DNA of 8,692 nt from Proteobacteria bacterium UBA2996 (GCA_002346525.1 DDZY01000107.1:17473-26164); one strand, 5' to 3'; shown: positions 1-7,381, counted from the stretch's first letter. The notes: generated by a model from the sequence alone, not told the origin. Program-made: numbers and translations.

Positions 1-19
1 CCAGTTCCACCACTTCGGC
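1..19 (-). tRNA. tRNA-Leu, 5' end only (cut by window edge)
   Basis: Read on the minus strand from 19 down to 1, the bases are GCCGAAGTGGTGGAACTGG. This fits a bacterial tRNA-Leu start: a 7-nt acceptor strand GCCGAAG, then TG at positions 8-9, then GTGG opening the D arm and AA at 14-15. It closely resembles E. coli leuU, which starts GCCGAGGTGGTGGAATTGG. A tRNA-Leu directly after secG is the expected gammaproteobacterial arrangement. The anticodon lies outside the window, so the isoacceptor cannot be stated. The sequence seen and the position behind secG agree with each other, but only about a fifth of the molecule is visible. Confidence 0.82.
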
Positions 20-50
20 ATATTGATCAGAAACATCAGGAAACCGCCCT

Positions 51-56
51 ATTTTA
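51..56 (-). promoter_or_regulatory. Possible -10 element ahead of the tRNA-Leu
   Basis: The 48-nt gap between the secG stop and the tRNA contains TAAAAT on the minus strand, matching five of six bases of a sigma-70 -10 box. A GC-rich AGGGCGG follows directly, which resembles the discriminator of stringently controlled stable-RNA promoters. No convincing -35 box lies 16-18 nt upstream, where the sequence is the end of secG. No hairpin terminator is seen in this gap, so the tRNA may also be reached by readthrough from secG. Confidence 0.22.
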
Positions 57-67
57 TCTCTCGAATA

Positions 68-436
68 CTAGTTCGTGCTCGGGGCTGCCGGGATATCCGA
101 TTGGGTGCCGTCGTTTTGATCCGCTGTATCCACGCTCGGAACATCCGAGGATTCCGAAGCGTTTTCGGTCGCCATGACACTGCGTGGTGTGGCGCTCTGC
201 TGCGTATAGATATAGGCAAGACTGAGTCCTGTGACGAAAAACACCGCCGCCAGCCCTGCAGTGACCCTACTCAGAAAGGTGGCTGAACCGCGACTGCCGA
301 ATACCGAACTTGAAGATCCTCCTCCAAATGCCGCGCCCATATCCGCGCCCTTGCCCTGCTGAAGCAGAACAAGGACCACGATCGCAATGGCTGCGACGAG
401 ATGCACAACGGTAAAGATGCTGGTGAGCAGGTTCAT
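68..436 (-). CDS. secG: Preprotein translocase subunit SecG
   Basis: SecG is the small, non-essential subunit of the SecYEG protein-conducting channel in the inner membrane and stimulates SecA-driven export. The 122-residue product has the family's plan. A first membrane segment covers about residues 4-25 and ends in LLQQGKGADMGAAFGGG. A Gly/Ser-rich cytoplasmic loop (about 32-52) follows, with SSSSVFGSRGSATFLSR. A second membrane segment spans about 54-76. The last 40 or so residues are a hydrophilic, acidic, Ser/Thr-rich tail that varies between species. The start ATG (436-434) overlaps the tpiA stop as ATGA, so translation is probably coupled to tpiA. The gene is last before the tRNA-Leu, as expected. 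Confidence 0.96.
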   Translation of the reverse strand: MNLLTSIFTVVHLVAAIAIVVLVLLQQGKGADMGAAFGGGSSSSVFGSRGSATFLSRVTAGLAAVFFVTGLSLAYIYTQQSATPRSVMATENASESSDVPSVDTADQNDGTQSDIPAAPSTN

Positions 437-1188
437 TGGGTAGCCGCCTTAATAATACCAAGAAAGTCGGCAGCCTTTAGCGAGGCGCCACCGATTAAGC
501 CTCCATCAATATCCGGTTGCGAGAACAATCCTGCCGCGTTATCCGGTTTCACACTGCCGCCATAAAGTATCCGGGTTCCCCCAGCCGCCTCTTCACTCGA
601 CGCGGCAATTTGCGCCCGTATGACCGCATGCACTTCCTGCGCCTGCTCGTCGGTCGCGGTTAATCCGGTACCGATCGCCCAGACTGGCTCGTAGGCTATT
701 AGCGCTTTTGGGAAGACGTCGATACCTGCTTGGGCAATCACCGCATCTAACTGTCGGCAGACTACTTCTGCCGTGACATCGCTTTCACGCTCTTCACGAG
801 TCTCACCAACACAAATAATAGGAGTCAGGCCCTTGGCTGCGGCAACGGCGACTTTTACACCAACATCAGCATCGCCCTCTCCATAGAGACTGCGGCGCTC
901 CGAGTGCCCCACTATAACGAAGTCACAGCCTGCGTCGACGAGCATGTCTGCAGCTACTGCCCCCGTAAAGGCTCCCGCCTCGTGGGCATCCAGATCCTGG
1001 GCACCAACTGCAATCGGCGCCTCACCGACAAACTGATGACACAAATCCAGGTAAACATAGGGCGGACAGATGACCACGTCTGCACCGCCAACGTCCGCAA
1101 GCCCAGAACAGATACCCGAGACCAGTGTCTGGGTCATCTCACGACTTCCGTTCATCTTCCAGTTTCCGGCGACCAGCGGCCTTCTCAT
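433..1188 (-). CDS. tpiA: Triosephosphate isomerase
   Basis: TpiA interconverts dihydroxyacetone phosphate and glyceraldehyde 3-phosphate in cytoplasmic glycolysis and gluconeogenesis. From the chosen start the protein has 251 residues, close to the usual 250-255. It carries GNWKMNG with substrate-binding Lys11, VGHSERR with the electrophile His95, and AYEPVWAIGTG with the catalytic base Glu167 just before flexible loop 6. GGSVKPDN and GLIGGASL form the phosphate-binding part of the barrel. The frame is open upstream to about 1239, but ATG at 1188 gives the standard MRRPLVAGNWK start and has GGAG seven bases ahead of it, so it is preferred. The stop overlaps the secG start by 4 nt. The gene sits 166 nt after glmM; E. 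coli lacks tpiA in this cluster. Confidence 0.97.
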   Translation of the reverse strand: MRRPLVAGNWKMNGSREMTQTLVSGICSGLADVGGADVVICPPYVYLDLCHQFVGEAPIAVGAQDLDAHEAGAFTGAVAADMLVDAGCDFVIVGHSERRSLYGEGDADVGVKVAVAAAKGLTPIICVGETREERESDVTAEVVCRQLDAVIAQAGIDVFPKALIAYEPVWAIGTGLTATDEQAQEVHAVIRAQIAASSEEAAGGTRILYGGSVKPDNAAGLFSQPDIDGGLIGGASLKAADFLGIIKAATQ

Positions 1189-1222
1189 TGATATTCTCCA
1201 GCACCACGGGTATGCGTAGTGA

Positions 1223-1236
1223 CCCGGTTTACCGGG
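1223..1236 (-). repeat. Inverted repeat in the tpiA leader
   Basis: On the minus strand CCCGGTAAACCGGG can form a five to six base-pair hairpin about 35 nt ahead of the tpiA ATG. The run of six T lies on its 5' side in this orientation, so it is not an intrinsic terminator for the tpiA-ward transcript. It could be a leader hairpin or an operator-like palindrome. No known regulator site is recognised. Confidence 0.35.
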
Positions 1237-1251
1237 CAAAAAAGGCTGTGA

Positions 1252-1280
1252 ATGTTAACGGCCGAAAGGTAGAGACGCAA
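1252..1280 (-). promoter_or_regulatory. Weak sigma-70-like promoter candidate before tpiA
   Basis: In the 166-nt glmM-tpiA gap the minus strand shows TTGCGT (1280-1275), a 17-nt spacer and TAACAT (1257-1252). These match three and four of six consensus bases. The spacing is ideal but the boxes are poor. The main support is the unusually long gap in an otherwise compact operon, which leaves room for an internal promoter for tpiA-secG. Confidence 0.2.
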
Positions 1281-1306
1281 GCAACGGAACTTTGGCAATT
1301 TTGTTA

Positions 1307-1319
1307 AGCGGGATCCGCT
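1307..1319 (-). terminator. Short hairpin after glmM, weak terminator candidate
   Basis: AGCGGATCCCGCT on the minus strand pairs as a 5-bp stem with a 3-nt loop, 35 nt past the glmM stop. It is followed by TAACAAAATT, which is A/T-rich but not a U-tract. At most this would be an attenuator letting part of the transcript continue into tpiA; it may have no function. Confidence 0.15.
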
Positions 1320-1354
1320 GAAGCCGTGTCCCGGAGCGAGCACCGCACCACGAC

Positions 1355-2698
1355 TCAGAACGTGGCGCTAATCTGATCCGCAAGACCCCTCGCCAATTCG
1401 CCCACCTCGGCCGCATTCTGCCCTTCGACCATGACCCGGATAACAGGCTCGGTCCCCGACGCCCGTAAAACCACTCTTCCGTGCTGTCCCAATTGCGCCT
1501 CGCAGGTTTTTACTGCATCAGTAACCCGCGGGTGGTTCAGCAAATCGCCAGGTAACGCGCGTTCAATCGATACGTTCACGAGTTCCTGTGGAAAGACTTG
1601 TAAGCCTTTTACAAGGTCAGCCAACGATTGGTCCGTCATCTTCATGACCTCAAGTACGGCGAGCGCGGCGACCAGCCCGTCGCCAGTCGTGCTGCGATCC
1701 AAAGACAGGATATGCCCAGAGGTCTCCCCCCCCAGCGTCCAATTTCGGGCTAGCAGTTCCTCAAGCACGAATCGGTCCCCTACCTTCGCGCGGACAAATT
1801 CAATACCCTGCGCCTCGCACGCTATCTCAACACCCAAGTTGGTCATCAAGGTGCCCACTACACCTTGGCAATCACCGCGTTGGCGGCGATACTGACTGAG
1901 GATGAAGAGAATACCGTCACCATCCACAAGGCAACCTTGAGCGTCCGACAGCACCACACGATCGGCATCTCCATCGAATGCGATACCCGCATCCGCACCA
2001 CACTCCTTCACCAATGCACAGATGGTCTCCGGAGAGGTAGAGCCTGATTCCCGATTGATGTTGAACCCGTCCGGCTCAATCCCGACACCCGTTACCTCGG
2101 CACCAAGTTCCCGCAACACAAGCGGTCCCACCTGGTAAGCTGCACCATTAGCACAGTCGACTGCGACCTTGAGTCCGTCGAGCCTGACACCCGGCGGTAG
2201 CGTATTCCGGCAATGCTCCGCATAGCGCGGTAGCGCATCGATCAGGCGTTCTGCCTTGCCGAGCGCCTCCGGCGCCACTGTGCTCATTGGCTCAGACATC
2301 AGGGCCTCAATGGCAGCTTCGGCATCATCATCCAGTTTCCTTCCAGACTCTGAAAAGAACTTGATGCCGTTATCGTGATAAGGATTATGGGAAGCGCTGA
2401 TCACGATCCCCCCACAGGCGCCGACCTGCCGAGTCAAGTGCGCAATCCCTGGGGTAGGCAGGGGACCTGTCAGGGCAATATCGACACCGGCTGCGCTGAG
2501 ACCTGCCTCCAGCGCCGATTCCAGAAGATATCCTGAAATCCGGGTATCTTTCCCGATAATGACCCGACCTCGGGCGTGGCCGGAACCTAAGACCCGACCG
2601 GCCGCCCATCCCAAATGCAAAACTTCCGCAGGGGTAATCGGTGATGCCCCTACCCTTCCCCGAACGCCGTCCGTGCCGAAATAATGCCGATTACTCAT
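1355..2698 (-). CDS. glmM: Phosphoglucosamine mutase
   Basis: GlmM converts glucosamine 6-phosphate to glucosamine 1-phosphate, the step before GlmU in UDP-GlcNAc synthesis for peptidoglycan and lipopolysaccharide. The 447-residue protein matches the family length of about 445. It starts with MSNRHYFGTDGVRGRVG. The active-site loop ISASHNP carries the serine that is phosphorylated (Ser103). The metal-binding loop is DGDADR, with Asp242, Asp244 and Asp246. The sugar-binding loop GGETSGH lies at 323-329, and the C-terminal phosphate-binding loop RASGTEPVIRV begins at about 412. SASHNP and GGETSGH mark GlmM rather than other hexose-phosphate mutases. The ATG lies 4 nt after the folP stop with no clear Shine-Dalgarno sequence, which suggests coupling to folP. 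Confidence 0.97.
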   Translation of the reverse strand: MSNRHYFGTDGVRGRVGASPITPAEVLHLGWAAGRVLGSGHARGRVIIGKDTRISGYLLESALEAGLSAAGVDIALTGPLPTPGIAHLTRQVGACGGIVISASHNPYHDNGIKFFSESGRKLDDDAEAAIEALMSEPMSTVAPEALGKAERLIDALPRYAEHCRNTLPPGVRLDGLKVAVDCANGAAYQVGPLVLRELGAEVTGVGIEPDGFNINRESGSTSPETICALVKECGADAGIAFDGDADRVVLSDAQGCLVDGDGILFILSQYRRQRGDCQGVVGTLMTNLGVEIACEAQGIEFVRAKVGDRFVLEELLARNWTLGGETSGHILSLDRSTTGDGLVAALAVLEVMKMTDQSLADLVKGLQVFPQELVNVSIERALPGDLLNHPRVTDAVKTCEAQLGQHGRVVLRASGTEPVIRVMVEGQNAAEVGELARGLADQISATF

Positions 2699-2702
2699 GG
2701 GT

Positions 2703-3533
2703 TCAGTTTACCGATGACAATGCGGGTGGCGCCAGCCCGTAAGCCTGGTTCAATAACTTACGCGTGACCTCGACATTATGAACTCGGACAAATCGCACAC
2801 CTTGCTCTACAGCCATCAGAGCCAGTAAGGCACTGGTTTCGTCTAAAGCCTGTCTTGATTTAACCTGTATCAGCGAACGAACAAACCCCTTACGTGATAC
2901 ACCAATCAGAACCGGCACGCCCAGCTCCGTCAACCACCCCACCTTACTCAGCAGAATGTGGTTATGTTGGCGGGTTTTGCCAAATCCAAATCCGGGGTCA
3001 ATGACAATGCGCTCCCCATCGATGCCGGCGCGACCACAGGCATGGATCCGAGACTGCAAGAATGCTCTGATCTCCCGGCCAATGTCCTGGTAAAAAGGTG
3101 CATCCTGCATTGTCGCCGGCGTGCCTTGCATATGCATTAGACAGACCGGCACATCCAGGTGTGCAACCGCTGCCAGCGCTCCCGGCTTTCTCAGGGCATA
3201 GATATCATTAATCATGCAGGCACCGGCACCCACTGCGGCTTCCATGACCTCGGGATTGCTGGTATCCACCGACACCCTGATGCCGTCTTTCGCGAGAGTG
3301 TCGATAACCGGCAGCACCCGTGCAAGCTCAACTTCCGGGGTGATCGGCTCTGCGCCCGGCCGCGTAGACTCGCCGCCCACATCGACGATATCAGCCCCTT
3401 CTGCTGCCAGTCTACGACCGTGGCGGATTGCCGCTAGATGAGAAGCAGCTTCCCCGCCATCGGAAAACGAATCGGGCGTGACGTTGACGACCCCCATGAT
3501 CTGGGGACCGTTCATCAGACTGACGGAGGACAC
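2703..3533 (-). CDS. folP: Dihydropteroate synthase
   Basis: FolP condenses 6-hydroxymethyl-7,8-dihydropterin pyrophosphate with p-aminobenzoate to make dihydropteroate in folate synthesis, and is the sulfonamide target. The TIM-barrel motifs appear in order: NVTPDSFSDGG (from residue 17), GGESTRPGA (53-61), MIND (107-110), CLMHMQG (131-137), DPGFGFGK (179-186), the SRK loop (213-215) and RVHNV (250-254). With a GTG start at 3533 the product has 276 residues; GAGG lies a few bases ahead of it. ATG at 3515 is an alternative giving 270 residues, but no Shine-Dalgarno is visible there. The gene starts 35 nt after the ftsH stop and ends 4 nt before glmM. The exact start is the only real uncertainty. 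Confidence 0.95.
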   Translation of the reverse strand: MSSVSLMNGPQIMGVVNVTPDSFSDGGEAASHLAAIRHGRRLAAEGADIVDVGGESTRPGAEPITPEVELARVLPVIDTLAKDGIRVSVDTSNPEVMEAAVGAGACMINDIYALRKPGALAAVAHLDVPVCLMHMQGTPATMQDAPFYQDIGREIRAFLQSRIHACGRAGIDGERIVIDPGFGFGKTRQHNHILLSKVGWLTELGVPVLIGVSRKGFVRSLIQVKSRQALDETSALLALMAVEQGVRFVRVHNVEVTRKLLNQAYGLAPPALSSVN

Positions 3534-3568
3534 TCGGCCTCGCCCGGGCCGTTTCCTCGAGCCGACTG

Positions 3569-5488
3569 TCAGGCGGAATCGCCCGCAGGCGAATCCATGT
3601 TGGGCTTGATTTCCGGACGCTCTGCCTGCTCACCCCCATCACCGCTGGAGCGATTGCCGCCATCGCCTTCTCCAGAGGACGGCGGTCGCGGTGTTTCGCC
3701 ATTCATGATCTGGTCGATCTGGTCGGATTCAAGAGTTTCCCAGTCCATCAGCGCGTGCGCCATCACTTCAATCACTTCTTTTCGACTTTCAATGATTTCG
3801 CGGGCACGGGTATATTGTTCTTCAATGATTCGGCTGATCTCCTGATCCACCTGCTCGGCGGTTGCGTTACTGATGTTCTTATGGGTCGTCACGTCTCGAC
3901 CAAGAAACACTTCTGATTCGTTATCGCCATAGACCCTGGGGCCGAGGTGATCACTCATTCCCCACCGCTGCACCATTTTTTGGGCCAAACCCGTCGCCTG
4001 CTCAAAATCATTGGCCGCGCCAGTCGTCATTTGATCCATGAAGACTTCTTCGGCAATGCGGCCACCCATCAGGACTGCGATACGCGCCAGCAGGTGTTCA
4101 CGATTGTGGCTATAGCGGTCTTCCTCGGGCAGCTGCATCGTGACACCCAGTGCCCGGCCGCGGGGAATGATGGTGACCTTGTGTACAGGGTCGGTCTGAT
4201 CAGAAAGCACTTTAGCGACTACGGCATGGCCCGATTCATGATAGGCAGTATTGAGACGCTCTTCTTCCGGCATCACGATCGACCGTCTCTCGACACCCAT
4301 GATCACTTTATCCTTGGCAAGCTCGAACTGCTCCATCGTTACCTTGCGTCGACTGGCACGAGCCGCAAACAGCGCCGCTTCATTCACGAGGTTAGCCAGA
4401 TCCGCTCCGGAAAAACCCGGCGTTCCACGGGCAATAATGGCCGCGTCCACATCGTTGTCGATAGGTACTTTGCGCATGTGTACTTTTAGAATCGCCTCAC
4501 GACCTCGGATATCAGGCAAGGGTACGTGCACTTGGCGATCGAAGCGCCCTGGGCGTAATAGGGCGGGGTCCAGAACATCCGGCCGGTTCGTTGCGGCAAT
4601 GACAATAACCCCCTCGTTACCCTCGAAACCGTCCATTTCCACGAGCAACTGATTGAGAGTCTGTTCGCGCTCGTCGTGACCTCCACCGAGGCCTGCACCG
4701 CGTTGCCGCCCTACGGCATCGATCTCGTCGATAAAAATGATACAGGGTGCATTTTTTTTGGCTTGCTCAAACATGTCCCGTACCCGGGAGGCACCCACGC
4801 CCACAAACATCTCGACAAAATCCGAGCCCGATATCGTGAAGAACGGAACCTTGGCTTCTCCTGCGATCGCTCTGGCCAGAAGGGTTTTACCCGTTCCCGG
4901 ACTTCCGGTCATCAGCACACCGCGGGGAATCTTTCCACCTAATTTCTGGAAGCGCGAAGGATCCTGAAGAAATTCCACGAGTTCGCCGACCTCTTCCTTG
5001 GCTTCATCAACCCCTGCCACATCCTCGAAAGTGACATTGTTCTTATCCTCGGTCAGCATCCGAGCCTTGCTCTTGCCAAAACTCAGCGCGCCTCGGCCGC
5101 CGCCCCCTTGCATCTGGCGCATGAAGAATATCCATACGCCGATCAGGAGAAGCAATGGGAACCAGCTGATGAAGATCTGCATCAGCAGTGAAGGCTCTTC
5201 CTCTTTCTGCGCCTTGATCACAATGTCGGCTTTCAAGAGATCGTTGACGAGGCCGGGGTCTCCGGGCGAATAGGTGACAAATCTCTCACCGTTACGGCCC
5301 CTGATGTAAATCGTTGCTCCGTCTATCGTGACTTGTTCCACGGAGCCTCTTTCAACTTCATCCAGAAATACCGAGTAATCGATCTCCTGACCGACCCGGT
5401 TTTGTTCCGGTGCGAAATTATTGAATACCGCCATCAGAACCATCGCGATGACGAGCCACAACACCAAATTCTTGGTTAAATTATTCAT
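3569..5488 (-). CDS. ftsH: ATP-dependent zinc metalloprotease FtsH
   Basis: FtsH is the membrane-anchored AAA+ protease that degrades short-lived cytoplasmic proteins and misfolded or unassembled membrane proteins; in E. coli these include sigma-32, LpxC and phage lambda CII. The 639 residues show a membrane segment at about 8-24, a periplasmic domain to about 95, a second membrane segment at about 101-123 and a glycine-rich linker. The AAA domain has Walker A GSPGTGKT (195-202), Walker B IFIDEID (251-257) and the second region of homology with Arg312 and Arg315. The zinc site is HESGH (His417, Glu418, His421), with Asp494 in NDFEQAT as the likely third ligand. The tail is hydrophilic and Gly/Ser/Pro-rich. 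The second Walker A residue is Ser where FtsH normally has Pro. AAGG lies just ahead of the ATG, and an 88-nt gap separates the gene from rlmE. Confidence 0.98.
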   Translation of the reverse strand: MNNLTKNLVLWLVIAMVLMAVFNNFAPEQNRVGQEIDYSVFLDEVERGSVEQVTIDGATIYIRGRNGERFVTYSPGDPGLVNDLLKADIVIKAQKEEEPSLLMQIFISWFPLLLLIGVWIFFMRQMQGGGGRGALSFGKSKARMLTEDKNNVTFEDVAGVDEAKEEVGELVEFLQDPSRFQKLGGKIPRGVLMTGSPGTGKTLLARAIAGEAKVPFFTISGSDFVEMFVGVGASRVRDMFEQAKKNAPCIIFIDEIDAVGRQRGAGLGGGHDEREQTLNQLLVEMDGFEGNEGVIVIAATNRPDVLDPALLRPGRFDRQVHVPLPDIRGREAILKVHMRKVPIDNDVDAAIIARGTPGFSGADLANLVNEAALFAARASRRKVTMEQFELAKDKVIMGVERRSIVMPEEERLNTAYHESGHAVVAKVLSDQTDPVHKVTIIPRGRALGVTMQLPEEDRYSHNREHLLARIAVLMGGRIAEEVFMDQMTTGAANDFEQATGLAQKMVQRWGMSDHLGPRVYGDNESEVFLGRDVTTHKNISNATAEQVDQEISRIIEEQYTRAREIIESRKEVIEVMAHALMDWETLESDQIDQIMNGETPRPPSSGEGDGGNRSSGDGGEQAERPEIKPNMDSPAGDSA

Positions 5489-5576
5489 AAGCCTTAAATG
5501 ATCAAACTTGAATCAACAATCAGATCTTCGGTGATCAGCAAAGCAACCGATCCATCGCAGATTTTGAGAGTTTTGG

Positions 5577-6224
5577 TTAAGAAACACAAATACCTTCTCC
5601 GCCCAAAGGTTGGCGGGCCACAAGATACGCCTCTGTACTTTTAGCCCGCGAGGCGTCCGGCTTTCGAACCCGAACCTCTGCAAATGCTTTTTCTACCCTC
5701 TGACGCAACGAATCAGCCTGCTCTCCTTCAAAAAACTTCGCGACGAATACCCCTTTTCGCCCAAGATGCCGCAGCGCAAATCGCATGGCGGCCAGCACGA
5801 CCTCCTCCATCGCGCTCTGGTCGACGCTGGATACACCAGTAAGATTGGGGGCCAAATCAGAAATTACAAGGTCTGCTGGCCGTCCTGCGAGGGCCTGCTC
5901 TATCCTTCCAACAACTGCGTCATCCAGAAAATCACCTTTTATCCCGGTCACCCCGGGAATACCCCCCATATCCAGCCGATCCACCGCCACAACGACACCT
6001 GTGGACCCCACTTTTACCGCTGTGTATTGACTCCAACTGCCTGGCGCCGCGCCAAGGTCAACTACCGACATTCCCGCGCGAATGAGCCGCTCCTTCTGGT
6101 CCAGCTGTTGCAGCTTGAACGCAGCGCGAGACCGATAATCGCTTTCCCTTGCCTTCTTGACGTAGGGATCCCGGTTCTGCCGCGCTGACCAGCTGCGGGA
6201 GCGTGAAGCGCGTTTAGAACCCAT
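5577..6224 (-). CDS. rlmE: 23S rRNA (uridine-2552-2'-O)-methyltransferase RlmE (RrmJ/FtsJ)
   Basis: RlmE uses S-adenosylmethionine to methylate the 2'-OH of U2552 in the A loop of 23S rRNA during late 50S assembly. In E. coli it is a heat-shock protein. The 215-residue product keeps the K-D-K-E tetrad of the RrmJ fold: Lys37 (AAFKL), Asp123 (SDLAPN), Lys163 (VAKFF) and Glu198 (STEAY), each one position from the E. coli numbering. The SAM-binding motif is VVDLGAAPGSWSQY (54-67), and the N-terminus is basic, as expected for rRNA binding. The C-terminus runs about 10 residues past the usual end. The ATG has no strong Shine-Dalgarno. Placement directly upstream of ftsH and divergent from yhbY matches E. 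coli. Confidence 0.97.
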   Translation of the reverse strand: MGSKRASRSRSWSARQNRDPYVKKARESDYRSRAAFKLQQLDQKERLIRAGMSVVDLGAAPGSWSQYTAVKVGSTGVVVAVDRLDMGGIPGVTGIKGDFLDDAVVGRIEQALAGRPADLVISDLAPNLTGVSSVDQSAMEEVVLAAMRFALRHLGRKGVFVAKFFEGEQADSLRQRVEKAFAEVRVRKPDASRAKSTEAYLVARQPLGGEGICVS

Positions 6225-6278
6225 TGTGCGTCAGTGTTATCCTGTCACTTGGTCGTTGATTCACCCAAAGAGACCCTC
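6225..6278. promoter_or_regulatory. Divergent rlmE / yhbY intergenic region
   Basis: These 54 bases separate two genes transcribed away from each other, so they should hold at least part of both promoters. The plus strand has an extended -10-like TGTTATCCT at 6235-6243, with no good -35 box. The minus strand has GGATAACA over nearly the same bases. If both are real, the two -10 regions overlap and the promoters would compete. The assignment rests on position; the boxes themselves are weak. Confidence 0.35.
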
Positions 6279-6569
6279 ATGAAGCTGAGCGGAAAACAAT
6301 TGAACCACCTGCGCTCTCTCGCCCATCACCTCAAACCCGTGGTCACCGTGGGTGCAGCCGGCGTAACACCCTCCGTCGCGTCGGAGCTCGACGGCGCCCT
6401 GACCAGCCATGAACTGGTCAAGATCCGGCTGCCCTCGCTTGGCAAAGGTGAAAAGCGGGAACTACTCGAACGTTTGTGCACGATGACCGAATCCGCTCCT
6501 GTGCAACTGATCGGCCGTATTGGGGTCGCTTTCCGGATGTCGTCCGCCCAGTTGATACGTCTCCCCTGA
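6279..6569 (+). CDS. yhbY: YhbY-family (CRM domain) ribosome-associated RNA-binding protein
   Basis: YhbY is a one-domain CRM protein that binds pre-50S ribosomal particles and is thought to help rRNA folding or ribosome assembly. From ATG 6279 the product has 96 residues, against 97 in E. coli. It has the family's basic start KLSGKQLNHLRSLAHHLKPV, then VTVGAAGVT in the position of the CRM domain's glycine-containing loop, SHELVKIRL, and VQLIGRIGVAFR near the end. The frame is open from a GTG at 6234, but those 15 extra residues are absent from the family and ATG 6279 gives the normal N-terminus, with a weak purine-rich AAAGAGA ahead of it. It is divergent from rlmE, as in E. coli, and the next gene follows after 26 nt. 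Confidence 0.94.
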   Translation: MKLSGKQLNHLRSLAHHLKPVVTVGAAGVTPSVASELDGALTSHELVKIRLPSLGKGEKRELLERLCTMTESAPVQLIGRIGVAFRMSSAQLIRLP

Positions 6570-6595
6570 GATTCTAACCACCCCCTGTCTCGGCT

Positions 6596-7381
6596 ATGTG
6601 TTTTGTTGCCGTCTCACTCGGAATTCACCCTGAGTTCCCTTTAATTATCGCGGCCAACCGGGATGAGTATTTCTCCCGGCCTACTGAACCATTGGCCCGT
6701 TGGCCCGGGTGGCCCACTGTCATCGCAGGTCGGGATCTAACCGGGGGTGGCACCTGGCTTGGACTGTCGCAAGCCGGCCGCTTCGCCGCACTGACGAACT
6801 GTCGAACAGATGCCGTCTCGGCAAAGCCTGGGTCGCTGTCACGGGGCACAATCGTGAAGGATTTTCTACTCGGAGCCGGTGATGTCCTGAGCGATGTCGA
6901 AAGCGGTGTGCTTGCAGGCCGGTCTGACTATGGAGGGTTTAACCTGATAGCGGGGACGGCTTCAAATGTATCAATTTTAAGTAACGCAGCGCAGTTTCAT
7001 GCTTCTGAAACCTCCGGCGTATTTGTTTTGAGCAATTGTCCGCCTGATGTGGAATGGCCCAAAACGCAGATTGGCGCAAAGCGTTTTTCAGAACTGCTAC
7101 AGTCTCAAGGAAAAGGGGAGAACCTTGAGAGTGCGCTCTTTGGGTTTCTTGCCAATCCGGAACCTATGGAGTCAGCCGCAGATGAGCGCGATGACAATCC
7201 CGGGGCCCAGCTTCTTGAGAGAGTCGTATTTGTGAGAGGCAGCCAGTATGGCACCCGGGCAAGCAGTGTTGTGCTGGTGAATCATAACCAGCACGCCGTA
7301 TTCTTCGAGAGAACCTTCGACGCGCAAGGTCAGCTGGTGCTTGAGAGCGTGGAGTATCTTGACTTCGGCAGATCGACCTGA
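6596..7381 (+). CDS. TANGO2/NRDE-family protein (Ntn-hydrolase-like)
   Basis: The family is named for the Asn-Arg-Asp-Glu motif, seen here at residues 21-24 (ANRDEYFSRPT). The protein starts Met-Cys, and Cys2 is the conserved residue that in an Ntn-type fold would become N-terminal after Met removal. Other family marks are AGRDLTGGGTWLGLSQAGRFAALTN (about 44-68), read here in two parts (AGRDLTGGGTWLG, then GRFAALTNCR), GGFNLI near the middle, and QYGTRASSVVLV near the C-terminus. At 261 residues it has normal length. There is no signal peptide or membrane segment, so it is probably cytoplasmic. Its bacterial substrate is not established; eukaryotic relatives are linked to heme handling and secretory-pathway organisation. 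It lies 26 nt after yhbY, probably co-transcribed, and has no clear Shine-Dalgarno. It converges on hflD with a 23-nt gap that holds no visible terminator. Confidence 0.88.
   Translation: MCFVAVSLGIHPEFPLIIAANRDEYFSRPTEPLARWPGWPTVIAGRDLTGGGTWLGLSQAGRFAALTNCRTDAVSAKPGSLSRGTIVKDFLLGAGDVLSDVESGVLAGRSDYGGFNLIAGTASNVSILSNAAQFHASETSGVFVLSNCPPDVEWPKTQIGAKRFSELLQSQGKGENLESALFGFLANPEPMESAADERDDNPGAQLLERVVFVRGSQYGTRASSVVLVNHNQHAVFFERTFDAQGQLVLESVEYLDFGRST

Noticed and set aside
433..1239. Longer tpiA beginning upstream at about 1239
   Set aside because: The 17 extra residues are not part of the family; ATG 1188 has a good Shine-Dalgarno and gives the standard N-terminus with Lys11, His95 and Glu167 at E. 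coli positions.
1431..1895. 154-residue plus-strand open frame opposite glmM
   Set aside because: Low-complexity Ser/Thr/Arg-rich translation antisense to a well-supported glmM; no Shine-Dalgarno or recognisable motif.
433..2698. tpiA between glmM and secG as a novel insertion
   Set aside because: This order is already familiar from Pseudomonas-type gammaproteobacteria, and tpiA overlaps secG by 4 nt, so it is a settled operon member.
3947..4489. 180-residue plus-strand open frame opposite ftsH
   Set aside because: Antisense shadow of the FtsH ATPase and protease domains; no protein family pattern.
5500..5552. Four GATC sites within 53 nt of the rlmE-ftsH gap, suggesting Dam-controlled ftsH transcription
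   Set aside because: GATC is frequent throughout the window, including inside coding regions, and no promoter boxes coincide with these sites.
5489..5576. Heat-shock (sigma-32) promoter ahead of ftsH
   Set aside because: Neither CTTGAA followed at 13-15 nt by a CCCCAT-like box nor a good sigma-70 pair is present on the minus strand in this gap.
5610..6188. 192-residue plus-strand open frame opposite rlmE
   Set aside because: It lies wholly antisense to a gene with an intact catalytic tetrad, has no domain I recognise, and its composition is what reverse-frame reading of rlmE codons produces.
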